Shown: in pieces, positions 6,335 through 6,382 of the stretch
How the letters are laid out: each line of letters starts with the position of its first letter
How positions within the stretch are numbered: position 1 is the first letter of the stretch
Assembly (NCBI GenBank): GCA_964541605.1
Contig: CAZIQY010000123.1
Span: forward strand, 1-6,382
Direction of reading: 5' to 3'
Source of the DNA: CAZIQY01 sp964541605
GTDB taxonomy: Bacteria > Desulfobacterota > Syntrophia > Syntrophales > UBA2185
Length of the DNA stretch: 6,382 nucleotides
Made by a program: the position numbers and the translations under genes
Notes under the pieces: model-generated
What the model saw: the letters and a program-made list of their open reading frames with translations, nothing else
Database searches by the model: none
Told to the model about the DNA's origin: nothing

Positions 6335-6382
<48 letters not shown>

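Overview
The window carries a housekeeping protein-quality-control cluster, all on the + strand. The order is tRNA-Pro, tRNA-Leu, tig (trigger factor), clpP, clpX, lon, tRNA-Val, and a tRNA-Asp cut by the window end. The four proteins are intact and show every key motif checked, and the order tig-clpP-clpX-lon is a classic bacterial arrangement. The four-gene order with lon attached, tRNA-Leu just before tig, tRNA genes right after lon, CCA ends encoded in the tRNAs and a GTG start for tig together suggest a Gram-negative, deltaproteobacterial-type (Desulfobacterota) chromosome. That placement is inference from gene order and protein character, not from a search.

Layout: positions 1-50 look like the outer end of an insertion sequence, probably IS21-type, with two imperfect copies of a GGACA-containing repeat and a terminal TTGACA. 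Positions 51-229 hold a tRNA-Pro(GGG) unit with its own promoter and a good intrinsic terminator. Positions 263-394 hold a near-consensus promoter and tRNA-Leu(TAG). With no terminator and no convincing promoter after it, this transcript probably continues into tig. tig and clpP overlap (ATGA); clpP-clpX and clpX-lon are separated by about 20 bases, so the four genes look like one operon. The stop codon of lon lies inside a TTGACA hexamer that looks like the -35 box for tRNA-Val(TAC). A spacer with three competing inverted repeats and a run of seven T then leads into tRNA-Asp(GTC).

How the genes work together: trigger factor meets nascent chains at the ribosome exit tunnel. ClpX unfolds tagged or specific substrates and feeds them to the ClpP barrel. 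Lon degrades misfolded and regulatory proteins on its own. The flanking tRNA genes tie the cluster to highly transcribed translation genes.

No previously undescribed system is visible. The points worth a second look are regulatory: the Val-Asp spacer structure, the lon stop/promoter overlap, the tRNA-Leu/tig linkage, and the IS end beside tRNA-Pro.
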